Assembly: GCA_012269545.1 (NCBI GenBank)
Contig: JAAXKB010000008.1
Location: 112,667 to 167,856, forward strand
Direction: 5' to 3'
DNA: 55,190 nucleotides
DNA from: Gammaproteobacteria bacterium
GTDB lineage: Bacteria > Pseudomonadota > Gammaproteobacteria > Pseudomonadales > Azotimanducaceae
The notes under the pieces: generated by a model
Seen by the model: the letters and a program-made list of their open reading frames with translations, nothing else
The model's database searches: none
What the model was told of the DNA's origin: nothing
Shown: positions 25,810-34,962 of the stretch, one piece after another
Numbering within the stretch: the first letter of the stretch is position 1
Layout: each line of letters starts with the position of its first letter
Made by a program: the position numbers and the translations under genes

Positions 25810-26736
25810 ATGCTGCCAACCTCGGTCACCGTGATGGAAGTCAGTCCTCGAGACGGACTGCAAAATGAAGACGTCTTGGTATCTACCGAAGACAAGTTGC
25901 GACTGATCGATCACGCACTTGCCGCTGGCAGTCGGCGCATCGAAGTCACCAGTTTTGTGCACCCTCAGCGCGTGCCGCAAATGGCTGACGCAGAAGCGGT
26001 ATGTGCCGGTCTGCCGAAGCGGACCGACGTACGCTACACCGGTTTGGTTTTGAACGAGCGGGGTTATCGTCGATTGCGTGACACGTCGCTGGACGAAGCT
26101 GGTCTGGTGGTGCCGGTAAGCGATACGTTTGGCGAGCGCAATCAGGGGCAGCGTGTGGCGGATGCTGTTGCCATGGCTCGCGAGGTGATCCGTGATGGCA
26201 AACTGACCGGCTTCCCGGTTCAAGTGACCTTGGCGGTGGCCTTCGGTTGTCCCTTTGAAGGCGAGGTGCCTCTGACGAATCTGCTGGCAGCGGCTGAAGC
26301 CTTGCTGGAAGCCGGGCCCGTAGAAATCGCCCTTGCCGATACAATTGGCGTCGGCGTCCCGTGGCAGGTGCAGCGAACCTTCGAGGCGCTGGGCGAAATA
26401 GCCGGTGATGTGCCGATGCGGGCGCACTTTCATGACACTCGAAATACGGGTATCGGCAATGCGTTTGCCAGTCTGCTTGCTGGTGTAACGACACTCGACG
26501 CCAGTATTGGTGGTATTGGCGGGTGCCCGTTCGCGCCCAATGCCAGTGGTAACATCGCGACGGAAGACTTGGTCTATATGCTCAATCGCAGCGACGTGCA
26601 TCACGACGTGGCCATGCAGCCCTTGTTGCGCGGGGCAGCATGGCTTGAAGCGATCTTGGGCCAACGATTACCTTCCATGCTGTTGAAGGCCGGCGATTGG
26701 CCGGCGGCGAGCGCTGAAAGACTGTCGACGACCTAA
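25810..26736 (+). CDS. mvaB: Hydroxymethylglutaryl-CoA lyase
   Basis: A 308-aa TIM-barrel enzyme splitting HMG-CoA into acetoacetate and acetyl-CoA, the last step of leucine catabolism. EVSPRDGLQNE is the metal and catalytic start. ITSFVHP-like VTSFVHPQRVPQMADAE, ALADTIGVGVP, MRAHFHDTRNTGIGNA (catalytic His and metal HxH region) and GGIGGCPFAPNASGNIATEDLVYML (catalytic Cys in GGCP) are all present. The start ATG 25810 follows AAGGGGAG. No other leucine-degradation genes (liuA-D) adjoin. Confidence 0.95.
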   Translation: MLPTSVTVMEVSPRDGLQNEDVLVSTEDKLRLIDHALAAGSRRIEVTSFVHPQRVPQMADAEAVCAGLPKRTDVRYTGLVLNERGYRRLRDTSLDEAGLVVPVSDTFGERNQGQRVADAVAMAREVIRDGKLTGFPVQVTLAVAFGCPFEGEVPLTNLLAAAEALLEAGPVEIALADTIGVGVPWQVQRTFEALGEIAGDVPMRAHFHDTRNTGIGNAFASLLAGVTTLDASIGGIGGCPFAPNASGNIATEDLVYMLNRSDVHHDVAMQPLLRGAAWLEAILGQRLPSMLLKAGDWPAASAERLSTT

Positions 26737-26765
26737 TGCGATAACGGCTACCTGAGGACTGATAC

Positions 26766-28256
26766 ATGACCGCGAGTAACGCTGAGTTTTTTGGCCATCC
26801 AATGGGGCTTCGAACCCTCTTTCTGACCGAGATGTGGGAGCGCATGTCCTACTACGGGATGCGCGCATTACTGGTCTTGTACATGACCGGCGCGGTGAGC
26901 TCAGCCAACCCAGGCTTGGGTATGAGCCAACTCGAAGCCCAAGCCATCTACGGTATATACGTCGGTATGGTGTACTTCCTCGCCGTTCCCGGAGGCTGGC
27001 TGGCGGATAATCTGTTGGGTCATCAGCGGGCAGTGCTCTATGGCGCGATGGTTATTGCCTTGGGTCACCTGACCTTGGCGGTTCCCATAGAGTCCAGTCT
27101 GTTTCTCGGACTGGGGTTGGTGGCCATTGGCACAGGGCTGCTGAAGAGCAATATCTCGACCATCGTAGGCAAACTCTATGCGGACGAGGACCCTCGCCGT
27201 GATGCAGGTTTTACGATTTTTTACATGTCGATCAATATCGGGTCCATGGTGGGCTTCGGCATTTGTGGTTACTTGGGCGAAAAAGTGGGTTGGCATTGGG
27301 GCTTTGGTGCGGCCGGTGTCGGTATGACGTTGGGCGTGCTGCAGTTTGTGCGCACGCGCCACTTGCTGGGTGATGCTGGTTTGGCGCCCAATGCCATGAC
27401 CGAGCAACGCCGCCGCCGGCTAAACAACTGGGCGCTGCTCGTTGGCGTGCTGGCGGCTCTGGTGGTGCTGTTGTTCGGCACCGGGATCATCGAGGTCAAG
27501 GCCAGTGTCTTTGCTGAGAATTTTGCTTACTTTTTGACCACGATTGCTGGTCTGTATTTCATCTACCTTTATGCCTTTGCCGGCCTTAGTGCAGTTGAGC
27601 GTAAAAATGTTCTGCTGCTGTTTTTTCTATTTATTGCTGCAGGCGCTTTCTGGTCTGGGTTCGATCAATCCGGCGGCTCTCTGAACTTGTTTGCCCGGGA
27701 CTACACTGACTTGAATTTCATGGGCTTTGATATGCCGGTGTCTTGGGTGCAGTTTTTCAACCCGATCTACGTGGTCCTTTTCGCCCCGCTGTTTGCCGCC
27801 TTTTGGGCATTTCTCGGCCGGCGTAATCTGGACCCGTCACTGCCACTGAAGTTTGCCTTGGGTCTGGTGTTTATGGGCCTGAGCTTCTTGGTTATGTTGC
27901 TCGCGGTGGGCGTTGCGCTTGAATCCGCGCCGATAGGCCTGCAGTGGCTGCTGATCACTTATTTGCTGCAAACCTTTGGGGAACTTGCATTGTCGCCGAT
28001 CGGGCTATCCGCTTTTTCACGCTACTCCCCCAAACGTTACGTCGGGCAGATGTTTGGTCTGTGGTTTTTGGCCTCGGCCATTGGCGGTGTGTTAGCGGGT
28101 CTGCTGGGCGGTGAGGCCACCGACGGCGGTCTGCAAAGTATGTCGCCAGTTTTTTCCTACATGATTCAGTACTACTTCGGTATCGCGGTGGTCCTCGTGA
28201 TCCTCGCTTATTTTTTCCGACAAAAAACTGACGAGGGACGTGGCCAAGAAGAGTAG
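26766..28256 (+). CDS. POT/PTR2-family proton-dependent oligopeptide transporter
   Basis: A 496-aa MFS protein with about 14 membrane segments. The ExxER motif lies in LFLTEMWERMSYYGMRALLVLYM (proton coupling). The second PTR2 signature is FYMSINIGSMVGFGICGYLGE. The helix 7 region has FWSGFDQSGGSLNLFARDYTD and helix 10 QTFGELALSPIGLSAFSR. It takes up di- and tripeptides with protons across the inner membrane. The start ATG 26766 has CTGAGGACT upstream. It lies 29 bp after mvaB. Confidence 0.95.
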   Translation: MTASNAEFFGHPMGLRTLFLTEMWERMSYYGMRALLVLYMTGAVSSANPGLGMSQLEAQAIYGIYVGMVYFLAVPGGWLADNLLGHQRAVLYGAMVIALGHLTLAVPIESSLFLGLGLVAIGTGLLKSNISTIVGKLYADEDPRRDAGFTIFYMSINIGSMVGFGICGYLGEKVGWHWGFGAAGVGMTLGVLQFVRTRHLLGDAGLAPNAMTEQRRRRLNNWALLVGVLAALVVLLFGTGIIEVKASVFAENFAYFLTTIAGLYFIYLYAFAGLSAVERKNVLLLFFLFIAAGAFWSGFDQSGGSLNLFARDYTDLNFMGFDMPVSWVQFFNPIYVVLFAPLFAAFWAFLGRRNLDPSLPLKFALGLVFMGLSFLVMLLAVGVALESAPIGLQWLLITYLLQTFGELALSPIGLSAFSRYSPKRYVGQMFGLWFLASAIGGVLAGLLGGEATDGGLQSMSPVFSYMIQYYFGIAVVLVILAYFFRQKTDEGRGQEE

Positions 28257-28344
28257 GCGATCAAAGGTAGCTTTTTGCCGATGAGTGGTTATGCATTCAT
28301 GCTCAAAATGATTTGCAATGGGGATGCTTATTTTGGTGTCTCTG

Positions 28345-28950
28345 ATGCAAGTGGATATTCGACCTTTCAAACTATCTGATGCTGGCGAACTGCAGCGTGC
28401 GGTGCTCGTTGCCGTCGGTCACATCAGTCCTTGGCTGGACTGGTGCAGCCCCGGCTACTCGTTAAGAGATGCTCAGATGTGGGTGGCGGAAAGTATGGCC
28501 CTTTGGCAGCAAGGCCGGGCGTTTCGGTGGGTGATGCTGGGAGAGGACAGGCGCAAAATTTTAGGCAGCGTTGAGGTCAGTGTGCCCACCCTTGAAGCCC
28601 CAGTCGGTCGCATGGGCTATTGGGTGAGGCGCGGTGCATCGGGTCAGGGGGTATGCAGTCGGGCCGCCGCTCAGGCCTTGGACTTGGTGTTTTCGTCTCT
28701 GGGTTTACAGCGAGTCGAACTGTTTATTCAGCCGGCCAATGAAGCGAGCATCCGCGTCGCGCGAAAGCTCGGCGCAGAGTTTATTGACCAGCAACACGAT
28801 GAAGTCGTCTATCAGGGCGAAAGCAGAGTCGCCAACCGTTATCAGGTGAAAGCAGAGAGCTCACGCTGGGTCGAGCTGCTGCCAGCTCGCCGCCGATGGC
28901 CGCTGATGCCCGAATACGCGGATGGCACAGGCAACAGGCTGCCCGTCTAA
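28345..28950 (+). CDS. GNAT-family N-acetyltransferase (RimJ/RimL-like)
   Basis: About 201 aa from the ATG at 28345 (28318 and 28324 are other in-frame starts; no strong ribosome site decides). IRPFKLSDAGEL is beta-1 of the GNAT fold. AVGHISPWLDWC and SLRDAQMWVAESM resemble RimJ/L proteins. The acetyl-CoA loop is MGYWVRRGASGQGVCSRAAAQALDLVF, and LGLQRVELFIQPANEASIRVARKLGAEF is the conserved C-terminal half. It probably acetylates a protein N-terminus or a small amine. It converges on the hydrolase gene at 28962. Confidence 0.9.
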   Translation: MQVDIRPFKLSDAGELQRAVLVAVGHISPWLDWCSPGYSLRDAQMWVAESMALWQQGRAFRWVMLGEDRRKILGSVEVSVPTLEAPVGRMGYWVRRGASGQGVCSRAAAQALDLVFSSLGLQRVELFIQPANEASIRVARKLGAEFIDQQHDEVVYQGESRVANRYQVKAESSRWVELLPARRRWPLMPEYADGTGNRLPV

Positions 28951-28961
28951 ACCGAGTGTTG

Positions 28962-29915
28962 CTACGCATTCAGAAGGTCAGAAAAAAAAGCCTGAGCGTA
29001 GTCGTCAACCCAGCTTTCAAGATGCCAATTCTTGATGTACGCGGTGTGTCCACCGCGCTCGGTAAGATCAACAGTGATAGAGGGTGGAAGCGCGCTGTAA
29101 TGCTCGGGAGGGATAATTGGATCATCCTCCGCAGCTAGAATGGTCGCATTGACGCCGCTCAGCCGAGAGCCGCGTAAATCGTAAGCGGCGTAATACTCGG
29201 ATAGATCGGAAAAGTGAGTGTGGTCGGCGATGAATAACTCCGTAAGCGTTTGAATACTGCGAATGCCGTTCATTGCCGAAAAATCATACTGATCAGGAAA
29301 GGCTGCCTGTTTTTGTTCCCACAGCGTCCGCCACTTACCCATGAAATAGCGTTCATAAACCACGCTGCCGCCGATTTGATCCACCGTGTGCTGGGGGCTG
29401 ATGGCCGGACAGACGGCTAGCGTATGCAGTTTCGGCAGGGCGGCCGCGAGTCGCAGAGCAAAATTGCCCCCCATGGAAAATCCCAGCAAGCCAGCCTCGC
29501 TGCGTTTGAAATCATCGATGACGAATTGCGCTGCCGCCACGACCTCGTCCGTCATGGCGGAGTGAAACAGCCCTTGGTTGAGATCAGCGGTATTACCGTG
29601 ATCCCGCAACGTCAGTCTGGCCACATGAAAGCCGGCTTGATGTAGTGCGTATGCGGCCGAAACCACATAAGTCGATTCGGCGCTGCCAAGCCAGCCGTGA
29701 ATAATCATCACCAGCGGAGCATTGGCTTCACTGGCCCGATCGTATCGGGCGGTGAGATGTTGGCCCTGCACATGGATATCGCGTAGCTCTGAGTGGCGTT
29801 CGAAATCCGCAAGCCACGCGGGCTTAAAGAATTTTCGGCCTACGCTGCTGACAATGGTTTGCAGGTTTGGATTCGCCAGACCGATTGCAGGCCGAAAAGA
29901 AGTTAGCTTTGTCAT
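28962..29915 (-). CDS. Alpha/beta hydrolase, YheT/ABHD1-3 type
   Basis: A 317-aa hydrolase. The family start is NPNLQTIVSSVGRKFFKPAW. PLVMIIHGWLGSAESTYV is the oxyanion strand and LLGFSMGGNFALRLAAALP the nucleophile elbow (GFSMGG, catalytic Ser). ILAAEDDPIIPPEHYSALP carries the acid, and ERGGHTAYIKNWHLESWVDDY the catalytic His. It is likely a lipase or esterase on lipids. It overlaps the TraB-family gene stop by 4 nt (ATGA), so it is the last member of a leftward unit. Confidence 0.92.
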   Translation of the reverse strand: MTKLTSFRPAIGLANPNLQTIVSSVGRKFFKPAWLADFERHSELRDIHVQGQHLTARYDRASEANAPLVMIIHGWLGSAESTYVVSAAYALHQAGFHVARLTLRDHGNTADLNQGLFHSAMTDEVVAAAQFVIDDFKRSEAGLLGFSMGGNFALRLAAALPKLHTLAVCPAISPQHTVDQIGGSVVYERYFMGKWRTLWEQKQAAFPDQYDFSAMNGIRSIQTLTELFIADHTHFSDLSEYYAAYDLRGSRLSGVNATILAAEDDPIIPPEHYSALPPSITVDLTERGGHTAYIKNWHLESWVDDYAQAFFSDLLNA

Positions 29916-31033
29916 GGATTGTTATGGGTTCTCATAAGGGATTGGTTTGAATGAATCCTAACGCCAGAAAAACCGGCCTTTGACAACAGCGCGACGATCC
30001 CTTGAGGGCCGATTAAATGGGCGGCGCCAACCAATACAAGATAGCTGTCGGCGGTTTGCAGATACCCCTGTATTTTTGCCGTCATGCTGCGATTGCGTTG
30101 GTCGATCAACTGTTGGTGGAAGGCCTTGGTCAGGGGGTTGTCGCCAGCTTGATTCGCTAGCAGCACGCCCAGAGCGTCATCATCGCCGCTGAAATAGGCT
30201 TTCATCAGATCCCGAGTGATCGTTGGCAAATCGTCGAGTTCATCCAGAGATTGCTTGAGTACCGCGGCCTGCACGTCGAGCGGCTGGTTGAACAGAAGGT
30301 TTAACTGCAGCTCCAAGGTTTCCAGCTGCAGAATGTGCTCGGGTTGGCGCAAGCCGAGTTGGCCGAAGTAGTGATCAACACCAAAGTCAGGATCGTAGCC
30401 CATGGCGAGTAAACCCATGACGCTGAGCTGCTGAAAAGCCAGCATGGGTTTAAATCCCTGCATTTGGCCTACCGGCATACCGTAGCGCATGCCCGCCTCA
30501 ACAAGTCGTTGATAGGTGTCATCCGGTAAACTTTGGCGTAACGATAGTGCCGAGAGTTTCGCGTATTCGAGGGTTTTCTGCTGGACCTCGGCGGGATGAT
30601 ATCGACTCAGATCTACCTCGAAGACCAGATTTTCGGAGGCGTGATAAGCGTCTTCATACTGTCGCGGCAGGGGGTGCAGGCTTTCTTTGAGAATGTGGAC
30701 GGTTCCCGCGAGGTATACCGTGGCATCGCCGTTTTGAAAACGCCACAGGTAGAGCGGAGAGGCCGCGCTCGTTTGAGCCAGTAACTGCTGGGCCGTGGCA
30801 ATGGGTATGTTATCCATCGAGATCAGTTCGCAGGCGCCGCTTACCCGTTGTTCGGCATGGGTGCGCTGGCAATTACCCATGGCGTTCTGCGCTGCCAGTA
30901 CCCGATTTGGCTGGGTGCCGCTGCTATACAAAGTCGATGGGTCGCTCGTGTGGTGCGCCACCGAAACATGCGCGTGCAGGCGAGGGCTCACTAGTACCAG
31001 CAGCAAGCCGATCAGCTTGATGACTCGGCTCAT
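29912..31033 (-). CDS. TraB/GumN family protein, exported
   Basis: The product is 373 aa. The start ATG 31033 is chosen because it begins a signal peptide (MSRVIKLIGLLLVLVSPRLHA), with cleavage near LHA-H. The TraB/GumN fold follows: LYLWRFQNGDATVYLAGTVHIL (conserved GT.H metal-like motif), LVFEVDLSRY (E.D), and the C-terminal YLVLVGAAHLIGPQGIVALLSKAGF (conserved GA.H..G..G). The family resembles Tiki-type metalloproteases, and the His/Glu motifs match, though protease activity is not shown for bacterial members. The first ~90 mature residues before the domain are unusual and contain two Cys. Confidence 0.88.
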   Translation of the reverse strand: MSRVIKLIGLLLVLVSPRLHAHVSVAHHTSDPSTLYSSGTQPNRVLAAQNAMGNCQRTHAEQRVSGACELISMDNIPIATAQQLLAQTSAASPLYLWRFQNGDATVYLAGTVHILKESLHPLPRQYEDAYHASENLVFEVDLSRYHPAEVQQKTLEYAKLSALSLRQSLPDDTYQRLVEAGMRYGMPVGQMQGFKPMLAFQQLSVMGLLAMGYDPDFGVDHYFGQLGLRQPEHILQLETLELQLNLLFNQPLDVQAAVLKQSLDELDDLPTITRDLMKAYFSGDDDALGVLLANQAGDNPLTKAFHQQLIDQRNRSMTAKIQGYLQTADSYLVLVGAAHLIGPQGIVALLSKAGFSGVRIHSNQSLMRTHNNP

Positions 31034-31059
31034 CCCCGTTTTGCAACAGATCACAGCGA

Positions 31060-31827
31060 TCAGGCCTTCGCGTCAGCATCCAGACCGAGATCCTCTGGGT
31101 CTTCGCCAATGGCGCGTATCGCATCCATCACCTGCGCTGCAATTCGGGCGAGCAATTCGGTGTCAGCCCCCCGAATCACCAAGTGCGTGCCGTAGCGGTC
31201 ATCGCGTAAAAACGGATAGCTGCCGATGTCCGCGTCAGGATGATCGTTCTGGATTCGCGCTAGCGCATCAGCAATGGAGCTTTCACCCGTGTATGCGCGC
31301 ACGGTGTGGCTGCGAATGACGTACCCGCTGCGCAGCTTGCCTTCAAGAGTTGATAGCATGGCCTGCATGACCCGAGGAATGCCCGCCATAACGTAAACGT
31401 TTTCCATCGCAAAACCCTGAGGTCCGCCGCTCGGGTTGTCGATTAACGCTGCGCCTTGAGGTACCCGGGCCATTAACAGACGCGACGCCATGATGTCATC
31501 GGGCGCAGGACGCTGTCGAATTCGATCGGCGATCTCTGGATGCTGAATCACAGGCACGGCAAACGCCTTGGCGATGCATACCGCTGTAATGTCGTCGTGG
31601 GTCGGGCCGATTCCGCCGGTGGTGAAAACGTAATCGTAGGCCGCCCGCACTTCGTTAACGGTATTGACGATGATCGTTTCATCGTCGGGAATCACGCGAG
31701 CGTGGTGAACTTGTATTCCCCAGTCACCCAGCGTGGTCGCGATATGGCTCACGTTTATGTCTTGGGTCCGGCCTGAGAGGATCTCATTGCCGATAACGAT
31801 GACGCATGCGGTGACGGCTGGGTTCAT
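31060..31827 (-). CDS. CinA-like N-terminal molybdopterin-binding-fold protein
   Basis: A 255-aa protein from ATG 31827, consisting only of the MoaB/MogA-like domain found at the CinA N-terminus. CVIVIGNEILSGRTQDINVSHIA is the first signature, DETIIVNTVNEV follows, and YVFTTGGIGPTHDDITAVCIAKAF is the second (TGG.GPT.DD). MAGIPRVMQAML also fits. It lacks the C-terminal PncC amidohydrolase domain of full CinA. Relatives include nucleotide pyrophosphatases acting on ADP-ribose and NAD by-products. It leads a leftward unit with the TraB-like and hydrolase genes. Confidence 0.9.
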   Translation of the reverse strand: MNPAVTACVIVIGNEILSGRTQDINVSHIATTLGDWGIQVHHARVIPDDETIIVNTVNEVRAAYDYVFTTGGIGPTHDDITAVCIAKAFAVPVIQHPEIADRIRQRPAPDDIMASRLLMARVPQGAALIDNPSGGPQGFAMENVYVMAGIPRVMQAMLSTLEGKLRSGYVIRSHTVRAYTGESSIADALARIQNDHPDADIGSYPFLRDDRYGTHLVIRGADTELLARIAAQVMDAIRAIGEDPEDLGLDADAKA

Positions 31828-31899
31828 GGCGTTTTTCTCTTTTGAGCAAACGGCAATGTTAGCAGATGCGGGTTGAAAGCAGAGGCACAAGCCTACCGA

Positions 31900-32712
31900 T
31901 TAACGGTTTTTGAATTCGGGCGTTCGTTTGCTCGCAAACGCCTTGCGCCCCTCTCGATAATCCTCACTGTTGAAACAAGCATCGACCATGGCGCGAACCG
32001 CTGCGACTTCATCAGCGCGGCTGCCTCGCTCCCAGGCGTTAATCGCGGCCTTGGCGGTCTTGACGGTTAGCGGTGCGTTGCTGGCGATGGTTTTAGCGTA
32101 ATCGATACAGGCGGATTCGATCACGTCCCGCTCGTGAATGAAGTTGACCAGGCCCATGTCGTAGGCTTCGCTGGCGGGCATAAACCGTGCCGAAAACATG
32201 ATGTCTCGTGCACGGCTTGGACCAACCAAGCGAGCGAGTTTGGCTAGACCCTCGAATTCATAGCCGAGACCGAGCTTCGCCGCAGGAATGCCAAAACGCG
32301 AGTCCGGTGTGGCGAAACGCACGTCTGCTGATAGCGCGGTTGCCAGCCCGCCGCCAATGCAATAGCCCTCGATAAGGCCAATTAGCGGTTTTTCGATTTT
32401 TCCCAGCCATTGGGTCGCTCTTCCAGCAACTACGCCGTAGCTTGCACGCTGTTCCGCGTTCGCACGTGACTTATCAAATTCCGAAATATCTGCGCCAGAC
32501 ACGAAGGATTTGCCGCCAGCACCACGCATGACGATGACGCGCACAGCGTCGTTGCTGGCGAAGTGCTCTAGGATGTCGCCCATACCCTCCCACATTTCCA
32601 GCGATAGCGCGTTGTGACGTGCAGGATTGTTGAACACCATCCAGCCGATGCCGTCTTCGATTTTTGCTTGCATGCGTTCCGTTTGAAGGGTCAGCTCGTG
32701 GTCAGACGCCAT
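31900..32712 (-). CDS. Enoyl-CoA hydratase/isomerase (crotonase family)
   Basis: A 270-aa crotonase: GWMVFNNPARHNALSLEMWEGM at the N-terminus, the oxyanion strand KSFVSGADISEF, and LIGLIEGYCIGGGLATALSADVRFA with FGIPAAKLGLGYEFEGLAKLARLVG. The first catalytic Glu position reads GGGLATALS (no Glu) and the second AKLGLGYEFEG, so the reaction may not be standard hydration. It is divergent from the acyl-CoA dehydrogenase gene at 32790 across 77 bp and 72 bp upstream of the CinA-like gene. Confidence 0.9.
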   Translation of the reverse strand: MASDHELTLQTERMQAKIEDGIGWMVFNNPARHNALSLEMWEGMGDILEHFASNDAVRVIVMRGAGGKSFVSGADISEFDKSRANAEQRASYGVVAGRATQWLGKIEKPLIGLIEGYCIGGGLATALSADVRFATPDSRFGIPAAKLGLGYEFEGLAKLARLVGPSRARDIMFSARFMPASEAYDMGLVNFIHERDVIESACIDYAKTIASNAPLTVKTAKAAINAWERGSRADEVAAVRAMVDACFNSEDYREGRKAFASKRTPEFKNR

Positions 32713-32726
32713 AGATTCCTCAGCTG

Positions 32727-32755
32727 TCGGTGGTAACGTGGGAGGTTTCTATAAT
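32727..32755 (+). promoter_or_regulatory. Candidate promoter for the acyl-CoA dehydrogenase gene
   Basis: A perfect TATAAT hexamer lies at 32750-32755 in the 77-bp divergent intergenic region, 34 bp before the ATG at 32790. The bases about 17-18 bp further upstream (TCGGTG) are a poor -35 element, so an activator may be needed. The call rests mainly on the -10 match and its position. Confidence 0.35.
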
Positions 32756-32789
32756 GCAGAATACGTCAGCTGACAAACAAGGGGGAGCC

Positions 32790-33956
32790 ATGGATTTTTC
32801 ACTCACCGAGGAACAAGACCTGATTCGAGATGCTGTCCGCAAGGTCTGCGAGAATTTCTCGGATGAATATTGGGCACAAAAAGACGCGGATCACGAGTTC
32901 CCCTGGGACTTTTACAACACCATGTCCGAGGCCGGCTGGATAGGCATCGCCATACCAGAAGCCTATGGTGGCAGCGGCCGAGGCATTACCGAAGCGAGCA
33001 TTGTACTGGAGGAAGTTGCAGCCTCTGGTGCGGCGATGAATGGAGCAACCCCGTTGCACCTGTCCATGTTTGGTATGGAGCCTGTTGTGAAATATGGCTC
33101 AGAGGAGATGAAACAAAAATATCTCCCTGCCGTCGCTCGGGGCGAGCTGCACGTCGCTTTCGGTGTAACGGAGCCCGATGCGGGTACGGACACCACATCG
33201 ATCAAAACCGCTGCCCGCAAAGAGGGCGATCACTACATCGTGCGGGGGCGTAAAGTCTGGACAACGAAGGCGTTGCAGTCCGAGCGGGTTTTACTGCTTA
33301 CGCGCACGACGCCGCGAGATGAAGTGGAGCGCCGCACCGATGGTATGACGTTGCTGCTCGCAGAATTGCAGCGTGACGAAGTTTCCATCTCGCCCATTGA
33401 TAAGGTCGGTCGCAACGCTGTTGCGACGTGTGAGGTGGTGTATGACGACCTGCCGGTAAACATTACCGACCGTGTTGGTGAAGAGGGCAAGGGCTTTCAG
33501 TATTTGATTTCTGGGCTAAACGCCGAGCGCATTTTGATTGCTGCGGAAGCACTGGGCATCGGCAAGGCCGCTTTGCGCCGTGCCGTTGGCTACGCCAATG
33601 AGCGCGTCGTATTTGGTAGACCCATTGGTAAAAACCAAGGCGTGGCGTTTCCCTTGGCTGAAGCGAAAATGCGATTGGACGCCGCGGAACTGATGATCCG
33701 CAAAGCGGCCTGGATGCTGGACAGCGGCATACCCTGCGGTGCTGAAGCGAATATGGCCAAATGGTTGGCTGCTGACGCAGGCTTTCAGGCGGCGGATCAA
33801 GCGATGCAGACCCATGGCGGTTTTGGCTATGCCAAGGAATACCACGTGGAGCGCTACTGGCGGGAAGCGCGGCTGATGCGTATCGCGCCTATTTCCCAAG
33901 AGATGATCTGCAATTTTGTGTCCGAGCACGTGTTGGACCTGCCGCGATCTTATTGA
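32790..33956 (+). CDS. Acyl-CoA dehydrogenase
   Basis: A 388-aa flavoprotein. The start ATG 32790 is set by GGGGGAG just upstream and by the standard opening MDFSLTEEQDLIRDAVR. FGVTEPDAGTDTTSIKT is the FAD/substrate motif, VRGRKVWTTKA the middle barrel, and ANERVVFGRPIGKNQGVAFPLAEA the C-terminal FAD contact. MQTHGGFGYAKEYHVERYWREARLMRIAPISQEM is next, and the tail ends LDLPRSY. The YEGT catalytic Glu site reads IAPI, a trait of this particular subfamily. It is probably cotranscribed with the small gene at 33983. Confidence 0.93.
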   Translation: MDFSLTEEQDLIRDAVRKVCENFSDEYWAQKDADHEFPWDFYNTMSEAGWIGIAIPEAYGGSGRGITEASIVLEEVAASGAAMNGATPLHLSMFGMEPVVKYGSEEMKQKYLPAVARGELHVAFGVTEPDAGTDTTSIKTAARKEGDHYIVRGRKVWTTKALQSERVLLLTRTTPRDEVERRTDGMTLLLAELQRDEVSISPIDKVGRNAVATCEVVYDDLPVNITDRVGEEGKGFQYLISGLNAERILIAAEALGIGKAALRRAVGYANERVVFGRPIGKNQGVAFPLAEAKMRLDAAELMIRKAAWMLDSGIPCGAEANMAKWLAADAGFQAADQAMQTHGGFGYAKEYHVERYWREARLMRIAPISQEMICNFVSEHVLDLPRSY

Positions 33957-33982
33957 GTAAAACCAAGCAGAAGGAGCAGCAT

Positions 33983-34357
33983 ATGACAAGTAACGCAGAG
34001 ATTATCCGTGACTTTATTGGCGCGTGGTCGCGTTTGGACCCGGTAGAACTCGCCAGCTATTTCACCGCCGATGGCTGCTACTACAACATGCCGACACAGC
34101 CGGTAAAGGGCCGAGATAACGTACAGAAATTTATCGCAGGCTTTATCGCCAACTGGTCCTCAACCGATTGGGAAATCCTGCACTTGGTAGCTCAAGGTGA
34201 TGTGGTGTTTTGCGAGCGGGTTGATCGCACCTCCTTCGCATCGGGCGGGGTCGATTTACCTTGTTTGGGTGTGTTCGAAATGTCCGGCGGCAAAATCAAG
34301 GAGTGGCGAGACTATTTTGACCTAAACACTTTTATGCGCGCCGCTCCGCAGTCTTAG
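33983..34357 (+). CDS. Limonene-1,2-epoxide hydrolase/SnoaL-like (NTF2-fold) protein
   Basis: A 124-aa protein; the start ATG 33983 follows AAGGAG. The NTF2-like cone fold is indicated by IIRDFIGAWSRLDPVELASYFTADGCYYNMP, VKGRDNVQKFIAGF, DVVFCERVDRTSFASGGVDLPCLGVFEMSGGKIKEWRDYFDLNTFM. The residues Asp (DYFD), Arg (ERVDR) and Asp (KEWRDY) that LEH enzymes use for epoxide hydration fall at matching places. The true substrate is unknown. It lies 26 bp after the acyl-CoA dehydrogenase gene, and its stop overlaps the convergent UDG stop. Confidence 0.85.
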   Translation: MTSNAEIIRDFIGAWSRLDPVELASYFTADGCYYNMPTQPVKGRDNVQKFIAGFIANWSSTDWEILHLVAQGDVVFCERVDRTSFASGGVDLPCLGVFEMSGGKIKEWRDYFDLNTFMRAAPQS

Positions 34358-34962
34358 TTGCTGCCTTTGTCGAGCAGTTGGGCTACCCGTTCTTGCAGTG
34401 CGGGTACGATTGTTTCCTCGATCCAGGGACGCTGGCTGATCCAATAGGTGTTGCGAGGACTCGGGTGTGGCAGCACGATGGTATCTGGCCAGCGGTCCCG
34501 CCAGCTTTTTGTCAGATCTCCGAGGCTTACCCTTGGTTTATTCATATGCCAATTCACGGCATGGGCCCCAACCAGCAGCGTAAGCTGCACGTTGTTGAGT
34601 CTAGCAAGCAGTTCGTTTCGCCAACGTTTGGCGCATTCGGGTCGCGGGGGCAAATCGCCGCCCTTGCCCTTTCCGGGATAACAAAGTCCCATCGGCAGAA
34701 GGGAAAAGTGTTCGAGGTTATAGAAACTGTCTGGGCTGACGCCTAGCCATCGGCGCAGCCGGTCGCCGCTGGGATCGTCAAAGGGCATGCCGCTACTGTG
34801 GGCTGCCGCACCCGGAGCCTGACTGACAAGCAAAATGGGCGCGTCGGCACCAAATTGAAATACCGGCTTGGGTCCCAGCGGCAGTTGCCCGGCGCACTCG
34901 GTGCAGTGCCGTATCTGCTGAAGCAATGAAGCCGTAGAGGTGTTGTTGGTGCCTAAGCTCAT
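34354..34962 (-). CDS. Uracil-DNA glycosylase family protein with 4Fe-4S-type cysteine set
   Basis: A 202-aa DNA repair enzyme of the UDG superfamily (family 4/5-like). SQAPGAAAHSSGMPFDDPSGDRLRRWLG is motif 1 (APG with general-base region), and LPHPSPRNTYW is motif 2 (HPSPRN leucine-loop). Four cysteines in CTEC (19, 22) and GLCYPGKG...PEC form C-x2-C-xn-C-x16-C, the family-4 iron-sulphur spacing. It removes uracil from deaminated DNA. The start overlaps the upstream CitE-like gene's stop by 4 nt, so both are on one leftward transcript. Confidence 0.88.
   Translation of the reverse strand: MSLGTNNTSTASLLQQIRHCTECAGQLPLGPKPVFQFGADAPILLVSQAPGAAAHSSGMPFDDPSGDRLRRWLGVSPDSFYNLEHFSLLPMGLCYPGKGKGGDLPPRPECAKRWRNELLARLNNVQLTLLVGAHAVNWHMNKPRVSLGDLTKSWRDRWPDTIVLPHPSPRNTYWISQRPWIEETIVPALQERVAQLLDKGSN

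Noticed and set aside
25786-26664. 292-aa minus-strand frame opposite mvaB
   Set aside because: Shadow of mvaB; His/Gln/Arg-rich composition without domain motifs.
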